In this document: positions 50,952-59,721 of the stretch, piece by piece | How the letters are laid out: every line of letters begins with the position of its first letter | How positions within the stretch are numbered: the stretch's first letter is position 1 | NCBI GenBank assembly: GCA_022793815.1 | Contig: JAAWDP010000014.1 | Span: forward strand, 1-64,000 | From: Clostridia bacterium | Lineage (GTDB): Bacteria; Bacillota; Clostridia; Christensenellales; Pumilibacteraceae | Direction: 5' to 3' | DNA: 64,000 nt | The notes under the pieces: model-generated | What the model was told of the DNA's origin: nothing | Seen by the model: only the letters and a program-made list of their open reading frames with translations | Databases searched by the model: none | Translations under genes and position numbers: made by a program

Positions 50952-53612
50952 ATGTCCGTAAATAAGCAAACCGCCGAAAAAGACAAGTGGTGGAAATCCA
51001 AAACAATGCGTATTATGATAGTAAGTATAGTTATCGGCGCGGTTATCTGCGCGGCGACTTTTACTTTTATCGGCATTTTCATGAATTACAGCAGTGTCAG
51101 CACCATAAACGACATAGGCGAAGTTTATATGTCGGGAATGGGCGAGCAGGTCGCGCTTCGCTACAATTCCGTCATCGAACAGCGTATGCAAATGGTCGAG
51201 GCACTTCGCGATACGGTTACGGAAGAAAGCACGGCAGTTGTGACGGGCGAAGACGACCGAAGACCTATCTGGCTGGATAATCTGGAATACAATGCAAAGG
51301 CGCGCGGTTTCATCTGTCTTGGACTTTACAGGGACGATTACGAAAACGGCGACGTGCATGATTTCGAAAGCGTTTACGGCGGACAAATAGTAATTACCGA
51401 CCCCGCGCCGTTTAAGGCGTCGCTCAATGCCGGTCAAAGCAAAGTGGCGGTCGGCGACTGCGGCGGATATCAAAACATAATTTTAATCAGCGTGCCTACC
51501 GATGAAACAAATGCTTATACTATGACGGACGGCAAAAAGAGTAAGGCTCTCGTGGCGGGCATTACAAACGAGCTTTTGGTCGAAATGCTGGCGCTCGGCG
51601 GCGGAGAGGCATCGTCGTTCAACTCGCATATAATCCGTGAGGAAGGCAGTTATGTTTTGGACGAAGACAAAAGCGGTTCGGGTCATGTGCACGTACACGA
51701 CAATTTTTACGACGAGATAATCGACGATTTCGGCATGGAAAAAACGGAGGCGGAAAAATGCGTCGCCGAACTCAGGCAAAACATGTCCGAGAATAAGCCC
51801 TATTCCAAAATCGCGGACACGGCGAACGGAAGACGCCACATGTACTGTGTGCGCTTGGAATCTTCCGAATGGTACCTCGTCACTGTTATGGACTACAACA
51901 AGCTTGACGGCATAGTAGGACACCTCAGCGGCATGTGGGTCTGGCTGATTGTATGCGGCGTGGTTGTAATGGGTTTTGTGTTGGTCGGTATTTTCTTCGT
52001 TTATTATAAACTCAGCCATCAGACGATAGAACAGCTCAACGAAGCGCGCAAAACCGCAATCGAAGCAAATAAAGCCAAGAGCGAGTTTTTGTCGAATATG
52101 AGTCACGACATCCGCACTCCGATGAACGCCATTGTGGGCATGACGGCGATAGCGACGTCGAATATAGACAACAAACAGCAGGTTCAGAACTGTCTTAAAA
52201 AAATCGCTTTGTCCAGCAAACACTTACTCGGGCTCATAAACGACGTGCTCGACATGTCGAAAATCGAAAGCGGCAAAATGACCATGAATATGGAGCGCAT
52301 ATCGATACGCGAAGTCATGGACGGCATAGCGACGATAGTACAGCCGCAATTGAAAATCAAAAATCAGAATTTCGATATGATTATCCGCGACATACAAACG
52401 GAAAATATCTATTGCGACAGTGTGCGACTTAATCAGGTGTTTTTGAATCTTCTGTCCAATGCCATAAAGTTTACGCCCGAAGGCGGAGATATTTCCGTAT
52501 CGCTCAGTCAGGAGGATTCTCCCCGCGGCGAGAATTACGTACGCTGTAATCTGAAAGTCAAGGACACGGGCATAGGAATGACGCCCGAATTCAAAACAAA
52601 AATATTCGATTCGTTCACCCGCGAAGATTCCGCGCGTGTACATAAGACCGAAGGCACGGGACTCGGCATGTCGATAACCAAATACATTGTCGACGCAATG
52701 CACGGCACCATTACGGTGGAAAGCGAACTCGGCAAAGGCACGGAGTTCCATGTTACCGTCGATTTGGAAAAGGCACAAATGCCCGAAGATGAAATGTCCC
52801 TGCCTAATTGGAAAATGCTTGTTGTAGACGATGACGAACTGCTTTGCCGCGCGACGGTGGAATCGCTTAACGAAATAGGCGTCAGAGGCGAATGGACGCT
52901 TTCGGGCGAGGACGCTGTGGAAAAGGTCGTCGCCTCGCACGAAAGCGGCGAAGAGTACAATATAATCCTGGTGGATTGGAAATTGCCGGGCATCGACGGA
53001 ATAGAAACCGCGCGGCAGCTTGCCAAGCGCCTCGGCGAAAATATTCCCATACTTTTAATGTCCGCTTACGATTGGAGCGATATGGAAGAGGATGCTCGGG
53101 CTGCGGGTATCAAGGGCTTTATCAGCAAACCTCTGTTTAAATCGACGCTGTTCTACGGACTCAAAAAATTCATCGGCGGAGAAGAAGGCGATACTGCGGA
53201 AAAGGAAACATCCGAAAGCAAACACGATTTGAACGGAATCCGCGTGTTGCTTGCCGAAGACAACGATTTGAACTGGGAAATAGCGGAAGCACTGCTCGCG
53301 GAGTCCGGCATTACGGCGGACAGAGCGGAGAACGGACGGATTTGCGTAGATATGCTCAAAAATTCCGAGCCCGGCACCTATGCCGCCGTACTCATGGATA
53401 TCCGCATGCCTGTCATGACGGGCTACGAGGCGACCGAGCATATTCGCAAACTCGACCATGCCGATAAAAATCTGCCGATTATAGCAATGACGGCGGATGC
53501 GTTCGCCGACGATATGCAGAAATGTATTTCCTGCGGTATGAACGCGCACATCGCAAAACCCATAGATATACAGATAGTAAAAGCCACATTGGCAAAATTC
53601 ATATCACGTTAA
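50952..53612 (+). CDS. Hybrid sensor histidine kinase with two receiver domains
   Basis: An 886-residue membrane kinase. An N-terminal helix (about 20-45), an extracellular sensor of about 270 residues resembling a CACHE-type fold, and a second helix (about 325-350) lead to the HisKA motif SHDIRTPMN with H385. The HATPase domain (NAIKFT, GTGLGMS) and two receiver domains complete it. Receiver 1 (about 620-740) has VDWKLPGIDG. Receiver 2 (about 765-885) has LAEDNDLN and MDIRMPVMTG. GGAGG 5 bases before ATG 50952 sets the start; the longer open frame adds 18 residues. It forms a relay with the next two genes. Confidence 0.92.
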   Translation: MSVNKQTAEKDKWWKSKTMRIMIVSIVIGAVICAATFTFIGIFMNYSSVSTINDIGEVYMSGMGEQVALRYNSVIEQRMQMVEALRDTVTEESTAVVTGEDDRRPIWLDNLEYNAKARGFICLGLYRDDYENGDVHDFESVYGGQIVITDPAPFKASLNAGQSKVAVGDCGGYQNIILISVPTDETNAYTMTDGKKSKALVAGITNELLVEMLALGGGEASSFNSHIIREEGSYVLDEDKSGSGHVHVHDNFYDEIIDDFGMEKTEAEKCVAELRQNMSENKPYSKIADTANGRRHMYCVRLESSEWYLVTVMDYNKLDGIVGHLSGMWVWLIVCGVVVMGFVLVGIFFVYYKLSHQTIEQLNEARKTAIEANKAKSEFLSNMSHDIRTPMNAIVGMTAIATSNIDNKQQVQNCLKKIALSSKHLLGLINDVLDMSKIESGKMTMNMERISIREVMDGIATIVQPQLKIKNQNFDMIIRDIQTENIYCDSVRLNQVFLNLLSNAIKFTPEGGDISVSLSQEDSPRGENYVRCNLKVKDTGIGMTPEFKTKIFDSFTREDSARVHKTEGTGLGMSITKYIVDAMHGTITVESELGKGTEFHVTVDLEKAQMPEDEMSLPNWKMLVVDDDELLCRATVESLNEIGVRGEWTLSGEDAVEKVVASHESGEEYNIILVDWKLPGIDGIETARQLAKRLGENIPILLMSAYDWSDMEEDARAAGIKGFISKPLFKSTLFYGLKKFIGGEEGDTAEKETSESKHDLNGIRVLLAEDNDLNWEIAEALLAESGITADRAENGRICVDMLKNSEPGTYAAVLMDIRMPVMTGYEATEHIRKLDHADKNLPIIAMTADAFADDMQKCISCGMNAHIAKPIDIQIVKATLAKFISR

Positions 53613-53631
53613 GTTTCGAAAAGGACTATTT

Positions 53632-56547
53632 ATGGTAAAAGAGAAGAATACGCAGACCATACTAATTGCCGACGACTTGGAAATAAACAGGGCTCTTCTG
53701 TCCGATATGCTCGGCAGTGAGTTCGAAATACTCGAAGCCGAAGACGGCGCGGAAGCAGTCGGTATTCTCCAAAACCGCGGAAGCGACATAGACCTTGTTC
53801 TTTTGGATATAGTCATGCCGAAAATGGACGGTTTCGAAGTGCTTGCGGTCATGAACCGAAGCGGCTGGATAAAGGATATCCCCGTCATAATGATTTCATC
53901 CGAAACGTCGTCGTCATATATAGAGCGCGCTTACGAACTCGGCGTTACCGAGTTTATCAACCGTCCTTTCGACGCTTGGATAGTGCGCCGCCGCGTTATG
54001 AATACGCTTATGCTGTCGGGCAAGAGCAAAAAACTTGTCGGGCTTGTCACCGACCAAATCTACGAGCGCGAAAAAATGAACAATCTCATGATAACCATTC
54101 TTTCGCACATAGTGGAATTCCGCAACGGCGAAAGCGGTTTGCACGTATTGCATATCCGTACAATCGTCGATTTGCTTCTGCGCGATTTGGTACTTAAAAC
54201 GGACAAATACAAACTTACGCCCACTGACTTGTCGCTTATAGCCACGGCGTCCGCTTTGCACGATATAGGCAAAATAGGCATTCCCGACGGCATAATCAAC
54301 AAACCCGGCAAATTGACCGACGAAGAATTTGCGGTTATGAAGACGCACACGACGATAGGTGCGCAAATGCTCGGGTCGCTCGACTTCATAAAAGACGAGA
54401 AGCTCATAAGATATTCACTGGAAATCTGCCGTCACCACCACGAACGCTACGACGGGCGCGGTTATCCCGACAGGCTCGCAGGCGAGGATATACCCATTTC
54501 CGCGCAAGTGGTTTCCGTGGCGGACGTTTACGACGCGCTGACAAGCGAACGTGTTTACAAAAAAGCCTTTTCTCCCGAGAAAGCGCTGGAAATGATAATC
54601 AACGGCGAGTGCGGCAAGTTCAATCCGATACTGCTCGAATGTTTGCAGGACTGTGCCCCCAGACTTATAGAAGAACTTCGTGTCAATTCGCCGGGACAGA
54701 GCCCGTATGACAAGATACAGCGCGTCACGGATGAAATCATGCAGCATGAAGAACTGTCCACTTCCGCGCGCACGTTGACGCTGCTCGAAAACGAGAGAAT
54801 CAAAAACAGATTCTATGCCGAGATTTCGAAAGAAGTCCAGTTCGAATACGTGTACGATTCGTCCACGCTTATGATATTCGATTTCGGCGAAAAGAAGATA
54901 GGATTGGACGAAATAACCGTAAATCCTTTGCAGGACGAAAAAGTCCGTGCTATATACGACTCCGAAAAGCAGCGGATTTTCAAAGAGGCAATCGAAAAAA
55001 CCACTCCCGAAAATTATTCGTTCTCGTTGGATACCGACATAACGGCGGACGGCGAAACCCGTTGGATGCGCGTAAACGGCAGAGCCATGTTCTCTATGGA
55101 CACGGGTGAGCGCACGGGCGTCATAGGCAAACTCGTGGATATAACGAAAGAAGTTGCGGCAATAACCGCGCTCAGACATAAAGCCACTCACGACCAGTTG
55201 ACGCTGTTGTACAACGGTGAAACGGCGCGCGCCAAAATAATCGACAGACTCGGCGAAAACCCTCGCCGCGAGTACGTCATGCTCATGATTGACCTCGATT
55301 ATTTCAAGAACATAAACGATACATACGGTCATGAGTTCGGCAACCAAGTGCTTAAACACATTGCAAATACGCTCATGGCGGGACTGCGCAGAGAGGATAT
55401 AATAGCCCGTTTCGGCGGCGACGAGTTTCTCGTACTGTTCGAAGGTCATCCGGCTCAGGATGCGACAATCGAAAGAATTTTCGAATCGCTTGTACAGCCG
55501 TTCAACAATTTGCCGATGTCGGTCAGTATGGGTGTTGCGGATACTATTACCTGCGGCAGGGATTTCGAAACGCTGTTTAACTGCGCCGACCGTGCGGCTT
55601 ACGAAGCAAAGCGTTCGGGCAAGAAAGCATACCGCCGTTTCGAAGCGTCGCTTACGGACGAATTCCCGACCATGTCGGCAATAGACGAACCGCAGGTCGG
55701 TACGGATATAATAAGGCTTCCGGGCAGAGACGGTCTGAAAGTGCTTTTGCAGGAGCTTAAACGGTTGTTTGCCGATGTAAGAATTTTGGACGTTGACAAG
55801 AAAATCAAGTACTGCGTGAACGACGACGGCACGTTCACCGATGCCGTCAAGGACGACGATTACCACGGCGCACGCATTCACGGCGTAGTCGAACGCGCGG
55901 TCGCAACCAAGCGTCACGCATCGGCTGTCGTTTTCCGCGGCAACAGTCTTTACAAAGAGAGCGCATTCTTTTTGGAATCGGGCTTCAATTACTATGTCCT
56001 CGAAATAATCACGGAGATAGAGGATGCGGAACTGAAAGGCATGACGCTCGACAAATCGCAGCTTATAGGCATGATTGACCGTATGGACGGCGAAAAGATG
56101 TATGCCGATTCGGGTACGGGTGCATACAATATGCGGTTCTACGACGACCAGATAGGCGACGTCACCGACTTCTATTCGGTACTTGTGGTTCGTGCCGACG
56201 GCGGCGAAACGGACTGCGGCAATATGCTTGACAAAGATATCGTAGATACTATTTTGGCAAACGTCAGAGTCACCGACGCCGTTATTCACGGCGACGGAAG
56301 AAAGTTTGCCGTTATATTGAAGAAGCTCACGGCAAAGCGTTTCGAGGAGATTCTCAAACACGTAGGCGGCAAACTGAAAACTTCGCATCCGCAGTCGGGG
56401 ATAGGCGCCGTCAGGGCATTGGGCAAGGTGCGCGATATTATCGACAAAGCCGATACCCTTGCCGAAAAAGCCGTTAGAGACGGCAAAACCGTTTTATACG
56501 AAAAGGAAAAGAAAACAACTGTAAATAAAAAGGAGAACAGAAAATGA
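53632..56547 (+). CDS. Response regulator with HD-GYP, PAS, GGDEF and degenerate GGDEF domains
   Basis: A 971-residue signalling protein. A receiver domain (about 9-125; LLDIVMPKMDG) is followed by an HD-GYP phosphodiesterase domain (about 145-335) with HDIGKIGIPDG and HHERYDGRGYP. A PAS-like region (about 390-505) comes next, then a GGDEF diguanylate cyclase domain (about 515-665) with the intact RFGGDEF motif. The remaining ~300 residues include a second, GGDEF-like fold without the motif (from about 810). It can in principle both make and degrade c-di-GMP or a related dinucleotide. The stop overlaps the HPt gene. Confidence 0.9.
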   Translation: MVKEKNTQTILIADDLEINRALLSDMLGSEFEILEAEDGAEAVGILQNRGSDIDLVLLDIVMPKMDGFEVLAVMNRSGWIKDIPVIMISSETSSSYIERAYELGVTEFINRPFDAWIVRRRVMNTLMLSGKSKKLVGLVTDQIYEREKMNNLMITILSHIVEFRNGESGLHVLHIRTIVDLLLRDLVLKTDKYKLTPTDLSLIATASALHDIGKIGIPDGIINKPGKLTDEEFAVMKTHTTIGAQMLGSLDFIKDEKLIRYSLEICRHHHERYDGRGYPDRLAGEDIPISAQVVSVADVYDALTSERVYKKAFSPEKALEMIINGECGKFNPILLECLQDCAPRLIEELRVNSPGQSPYDKIQRVTDEIMQHEELSTSARTLTLLENERIKNRFYAEISKEVQFEYVYDSSTLMIFDFGEKKIGLDEITVNPLQDEKVRAIYDSEKQRIFKEAIEKTTPENYSFSLDTDITADGETRWMRVNGRAMFSMDTGERTGVIGKLVDITKEVAAITALRHKATHDQLTLLYNGETARAKIIDRLGENPRREYVMLMIDLDYFKNINDTYGHEFGNQVLKHIANTLMAGLRREDIIARFGGDEFLVLFEGHPAQDATIERIFESLVQPFNNLPMSVSMGVADTITCGRDFETLFNCADRAAYEAKRSGKKAYRRFEASLTDEFPTMSAIDEPQVGTDIIRLPGRDGLKVLLQELKRLFADVRILDVDKKIKYCVNDDGTFTDAVKDDDYHGARIHGVVERAVATKRHASAVVFRGNSLYKESAFFLESGFNYYVLEIITEIEDAELKGMTLDKSQLIGMIDRMDGEKMYADSGTGAYNMRFYDDQIGDVTDFYSVLVVRADGGETDCGNMLDKDIVDTILANVRVTDAVIHGDGRKFAVILKKLTAKRFEEILKHVGGKLKTSHPQSGIGAVRALGKVRDIIDKADTLAEKAVRDGKTVLYEKEKKTTVNKKENRK

Positions 56548-56897
56548 CGGTAAAAGAATTTTACGACAGCATAGGCGTAAGTCCCGACGAGGTAATAAAA
56601 CGCTTCGGTGGAAGCGAAACAATGCTCACGAAATTTTTGAACAAATTTCTTGCAGACACGACTTTTAATCAGTTGGAAGAGGCAGTGGCGGCGGGGGATA
56701 ACGAAACTACGTTCCGTGCCGCGCATACGCTCAAAGGTCTGGCGGGAAACTTCGATTTCGTGAAACTGCGCGATTTGTCCGCAAGCATAGTCGAACGCTA
56801 CCGCGCAAACGATTTCGCGCCCATTCCCGAAATTTTCGGGCAATTGAAGGTTTGCTATAACGAAACCGTGGAAAGCCTCAAAAAACTGTTTGCCTGA
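56544..56897 (+). CDS. Histidine phosphotransfer (HPt) protein
   Basis: A 117-residue four-helix phosphotransfer protein with the HPt motif AAHTLKGLAGN, phospho-acceptor H61. It starts within the stop of the HD-GYP/GGDEF gene (ATGA). It can carry phosphate between the receivers of the hybrid kinase and the receiver of the neighbour, so the three genes encode a full relay from membrane sensor to cyclic-dinucleotide turnover. Confidence 0.92.
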   Translation: MTVKEFYDSIGVSPDEVIKRFGGSETMLTKFLNKFLADTTFNQLEEAVAAGDNETTFRAAHTLKGLAGNFDFVKLRDLSASIVERYRANDFAPIPEIFGQLKVCYNETVESLKKLFA

Positions 56898-56996
56898 ATT
56901 CGCGTGCGTCGCACTGCTTGTCGGCTGTTTTTCGGTCTGCCGGTTCGGTATATGAAAATTTCGAAAAAATAATTTCGTATAACCGTTCAAAAACAG

Positions 56997-57025
56997 TTGC
57001 AAAACATATAATTATCTGCTATAAT
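56997..57025 (+). promoter_or_regulatory. Promoter of tRNA-Met/tRNA-Glu
   Basis: TTGCAA (56997-57002), 17-bp spacer, TATAAT (57020-57025), 18 bp before the first tRNA. Confidence 0.75.
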
Positions 57026-57042
57026 TATCAAGCTGTTCGTGT

Positions 57043-57119
57043 GGCGGCATAGCTCAGTTGGCTAGAGTACTCGGTTCATACCCGATTGGTCGTTGGTTCG
57101 AGCCCAACTGCCGCTACCA
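57043..57119 (+). tRNA. tRNA-Met(CAU)
   Basis: A complete cloverleaf of 77 nt with encoded CCA. The acceptor GGCGGCA/TGCCGCT, a D arm GCTC...GAGT, anticodon loop TTCATAC (anticodon CAT) and T loop TTCGAGC are all present. Whether it is elongator Met or lysidine-modified Ile(CAU) cannot be decided by eye. The first pair is G-U, unlike typical initiator tRNA. Confidence 0.9.
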
Positions 57120-57163
57120 ACCTCGTTCGGCAAAAAGCCGTCGCGCCGATGCGGCGGCAATAA

Positions 57164-57238
57164 GGCTCCATGGTCAAGCGGTTAAGACATCGCCCTTTCA
57201 CGGCGGTAACTCGGGTTCGATTCCCGATGGAGTCACCA
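57164..57238 (+). tRNA. tRNA-Glu(UUC)
   Basis: A complete 75-nt tRNA with encoded CCA. Acceptor GGCTCCA/TGGAGTC, anticodon loop CTTTCAC (anticodon TTC), T loop TTCGATT. It is 44 bp after tRNA-Met and shares its transcript. Confidence 0.92.
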
Positions 57239-57240
57239 GT

Positions 57241-57280
57241 AAAACTCAACCGAACATTTCGTGTTCGGTTGAGTTTTTTT
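57241..57280 (+). terminator. Terminator of the tRNA transcript
   Basis: A 16-bp perfect stem (AAAACTCAACCGAACA with its complement) around a 5-base loop, followed by T residues. Confidence 0.92.
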
Positions 57281-57316
57281 AATACAGTAAACAAATAAAT
57301 TTCAAGGAGTAATATC

Positions 57317-57964
57317 ATGGAAAAAACTATTACCGTAAGAGGCGTGGGGAAGGTGAGTGTCAGACCCGACACGGCGATATTGACTTTGGTGCTCTCGGCG
57401 CTCGACGAAAAGTACGATACGGCTATGAATCTTGCGGAAAAACAATTGGATGCGGTGCGCGAAAGTTTCTGCAAAGCTAAATTCCGAAAAGACGAGATTA
57501 AAACCGTCGATTTTCATGTTTCCGCAGAAAGAAAGACCGTACACGAGAACGGCAACTATACCACGGTGTTTGCGGGTTACAAATGTTCGCATACGCTGAA
57601 ACTTGCCTTCGGACTCGACGCCGATAAACTCGGCAAAGCGATTTCTGCGGCGTCGTCGTGTATGTCGGCGCCCGAACTCAACATCGCGTTTACCGTTAAA
57701 GATAAGACGGCGGTATCTGCGGCGGTGCTGGAATCGGCGGCAAAAACCGCGCGTGAAAAAGCGTCGGTTCTCACAAGGGCAAGCGGGGTTCGTCTCGGCG
57801 AACTTGTCAAAATCGATTATGATTTTGCCGAGCTTAATGCGCAGTCGCCGACACGCCTTCTCTCTTGCAACGCCGATTCGGGTGTGGCAATGCGCAGTAT
57901 GAGTATACAGCCCGAAGATATAAGTATATCCGATTCGGTTGCGTTTACCTGGACGATAGAATAA
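57317..57964 (+). CDS. SIMPL-domain (DUF541) protein
   Basis: A 215-residue protein of the SIMPL/DUF541 family. It opens with ITVRGVGKVSVRPDTAILTL, the usual signature, and contains the alternating strand-helix pattern with LTRASGVRLGELVKI near the end. No signal peptide is present, although relatives in other bacteria are often exported. The family is linked to oxidative stress or membrane stability in some species, and the role here is unknown. AAGGAG precedes the ATG. Confidence 0.88.
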   Translation: MEKTITVRGVGKVSVRPDTAILTLVLSALDEKYDTAMNLAEKQLDAVRESFCKAKFRKDEIKTVDFHVSAERKTVHENGNYTTVFAGYKCSHTLKLAFGLDADKLGKAISAASSCMSAPELNIAFTVKDKTAVSAAVLESAAKTAREKASVLTRASGVRLGELVKIDYDFAELNAQSPTRLLSCNADSGVAMRSMSIQPEDISISDSVAFTWTIE

Positions 57965-58001
57965 TCGGAAAAGTCGACTTTGGTTCAAAACAAGCAAACA
58001 C

Positions 58002-58032
58002 AAAAAGCACCCATTGTGAACGGGTGCTTTTT
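58002..58032. terminator. Bidirectional terminator
   Basis: AAAAAGCACCC and GGGTGCTTTTT form a symmetric stem between the convergent SIMPL and MATE genes. Confidence 0.88.
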
Positions 58033-58062
58033 CTGCTATGACAAAACCGTATATCGGCGGTT

Positions 58063-59472
58063 TTATTCGGAATTGTTTTGATTTGCGACTTGTGCGCGCC
58101 GTTTTTCGAAAACTTTCGGGAATGTGATAAATATCGTAATTGTCGTAATTATTCCCGCAACGAAATCGGCTATTCCCTCCGACATGTACACGCCCTTAAA
58201 ACCGAGAAAATGCGTCAGGATGAAGCACAGCGGAATTAAAATCACTACTTTTCTGACTACCGCAAGTATTAATGCGGATTTAGCCTGTCCCAGCGCCACG
58301 TTTATGTTTTGCAATGTCATCTGTACGAAAAACATAATGGACCCCATAAGAAACAGCGGAGCGTATGATTTCACGATGTCCGTCACCTCTGCGCTTGCCG
58401 AGAACAGATATGCATAAAGCTGCGGCACGGCAAGCGAAAGCGACCACATGACCGATACGAATATAAACGCAATTACGGTGACGTATTTGATGCCTTTTTT
58501 CAGCCTGTCGGCATTTCCTCTACCGTAATTATATCCGACGAACGGCTGCATTCCGTTTCCCAGTCCGTTGAGAGGGAGCGCAATCAGTTGAAGTGCACTC
58601 AGCATTATGGTCAGCGCGGCGGTATAGTTTTTATCGCCGCCCGTCGACATGTTCAGATTAATGTTGAACACAATCTGTATCGCGCATTCGGTGATTGTCA
58701 TTACGAAAGGCGTAAATCCCAGCGACAGAATGGAGAATATTCTCTTCGCGTCGGGTTTCATATCCTTTATTTTGAATTTGAAAATACTTTTGCGCGTAAA
58801 GAAAAACGCGGCTATCCACACAAACGAAACGGACTGCGAAATCACGGTGGCAAGACTCGCACCGTTTACGCCCATTTTAAATACGAAAATGAACAGTGGG
58901 TCGAGAGCAATGTTTATCAGCGCACCGATAAGCACCGAAAACATCGCGGTAAGAGCATAGCCCTGCGCGGTAATGAAAGGATTCAGTCCCTGCGCAAACA
59001 TGACAAAGAGCGTACCGACGGAATATATTTTCAGGTACGAAGCCGCAAAATCCACTGCGCTCGCGGGGCAGCCGAATGCTTCTACCAGCGGACGCGCCGC
59101 GAAAAATGTCGTCACACTTATGACGACGCCCACGGCGAAAAGCAATCCGAAAGACGTATTGAAAATTCTGTTCGCTTCGGCTGTATCGTTTTCGCCGAGT
59201 TTAATGCTTGCGCGCGGCGCTCCTCCCAGTCCCGCAAGGTTTGCAAACGCCTGTATTATGAGCGTAATCGGCAGAACAATACCAAGCGCGGCAAGCGCGT
59301 CCATACCGGCGTCGCCTATTTTCGCAACAAACATTCTGTCGACTATGTTATACAGAAAAATTATGAGCTGAGCAATTACGGCAGGGACGGTAAGTTTGAA
59401 AACAAGCGGCAGTATTTTGCCCGTCCCCAGCCGCTCCGTATTCTTTTCGTGGTTTTTGATTGCGGATGACAT
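58063..59472 (-). CDS. MATE family efflux transporter
   Basis: A 469-residue membrane transporter with about twelve helices. N-terminal GTGKILPLVFKLTVPAVIAQ and YNIVDRMFVAKIGD, GGAPRASIKLGENDTAEA, and the second-half motif GMQPFVGYNYGRGN are typical of the DinF/NorM-type MATE exporters that expel cationic drugs or metabolites using Na+ or H+. It is divergent from no neighbour. Upstream on the same strand lies the TIR remnant with a strong promoter that may also drive this gene. Confidence 0.93.
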   Translation of the reverse strand: MSSAIKNHEKNTERLGTGKILPLVFKLTVPAVIAQLIIFLYNIVDRMFVAKIGDAGMDALAALGIVLPITLIIQAFANLAGLGGAPRASIKLGENDTAEANRIFNTSFGLLFAVGVVISVTTFFAARPLVEAFGCPASAVDFAASYLKIYSVGTLFVMFAQGLNPFITAQGYALTAMFSVLIGALINIALDPLFIFVFKMGVNGASLATVISQSVSFVWIAAFFFTRKSIFKFKIKDMKPDAKRIFSILSLGFTPFVMTITECAIQIVFNINLNMSTGGDKNYTAALTIMLSALQLIALPLNGLGNGMQPFVGYNYGRGNADRLKKGIKYVTVIAFIFVSVMWSLSLAVPQLYAYLFSASAEVTDIVKSYAPLFLMGSIMFFVQMTLQNINVALGQAKSALILAVVRKVVILIPLCFILTHFLGFKGVYMSEGIADFVAGIITTITIFITFPKVFEKRRAQVANQNNSE

Positions 59473-59527
59473 AGTGTTTTACTCTGTGCTTTCTTTTTTC
59501 GTAGGGGTAGGCAAAGTTCAGCCCGTA

Positions 59528-59638
59528 TTAGATGTCTTTTATTAAAGGGTTAAGCCCTGCGGATTTCAGGTGTTCGTATAAAAGCCGCGCCATTTCGAAT
59601 CCGCCGTCTCTTCTGTAACTTATAAAAACGTCGTACAT
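59528..59638 (-). pseudogene. Truncated TIR-domain gene (36 residues)
   Basis: A short minus-strand frame from ATG 59638 to a stop at 59528 encodes the first strand and helix of a TIR domain. It begins MYDVFISYRRDGGFEMARLL and continues YEHLKSAGLNPLIKDI. This matches the N-terminus of bacterial TIR proteins, which continue with ...VFFD and an active-site Glu; both are missing. The frame stops early, and the following sequence to the MATE start does not restore the fold in another frame. The promoter is intact. I infer a remnant left by deletion. Confidence 0.75.
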
Positions 59639-59670
59639 AAACAGTCCTGCCGTATAATCTCTATACCGAA

Positions 59671-59699
59671 ATTATAGCATACATCGACGTAAATTGCAA
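59671..59699 (-). promoter_or_regulatory. Promoter of the TIR remnant, possibly also of the MATE gene
   Basis: On the minus strand TTGCAA (59694-59699), 17 bp, TATAAT (59671-59676), 33 bp before the remnant's ATG. Confidence 0.7.
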
Positions 59700-59721
59700 T
59701 CGCCTGTACCGATTACCTGTT

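Noticed and set aside
54415..56388. Minus-strand open frame of 657 codons opposite the HD-GYP/GGDEF gene
   Set aside because: The sense strand has clear HD-GYP and GGDEF motifs. The antisense frame is compositionally biased and lacks a ribosome site.
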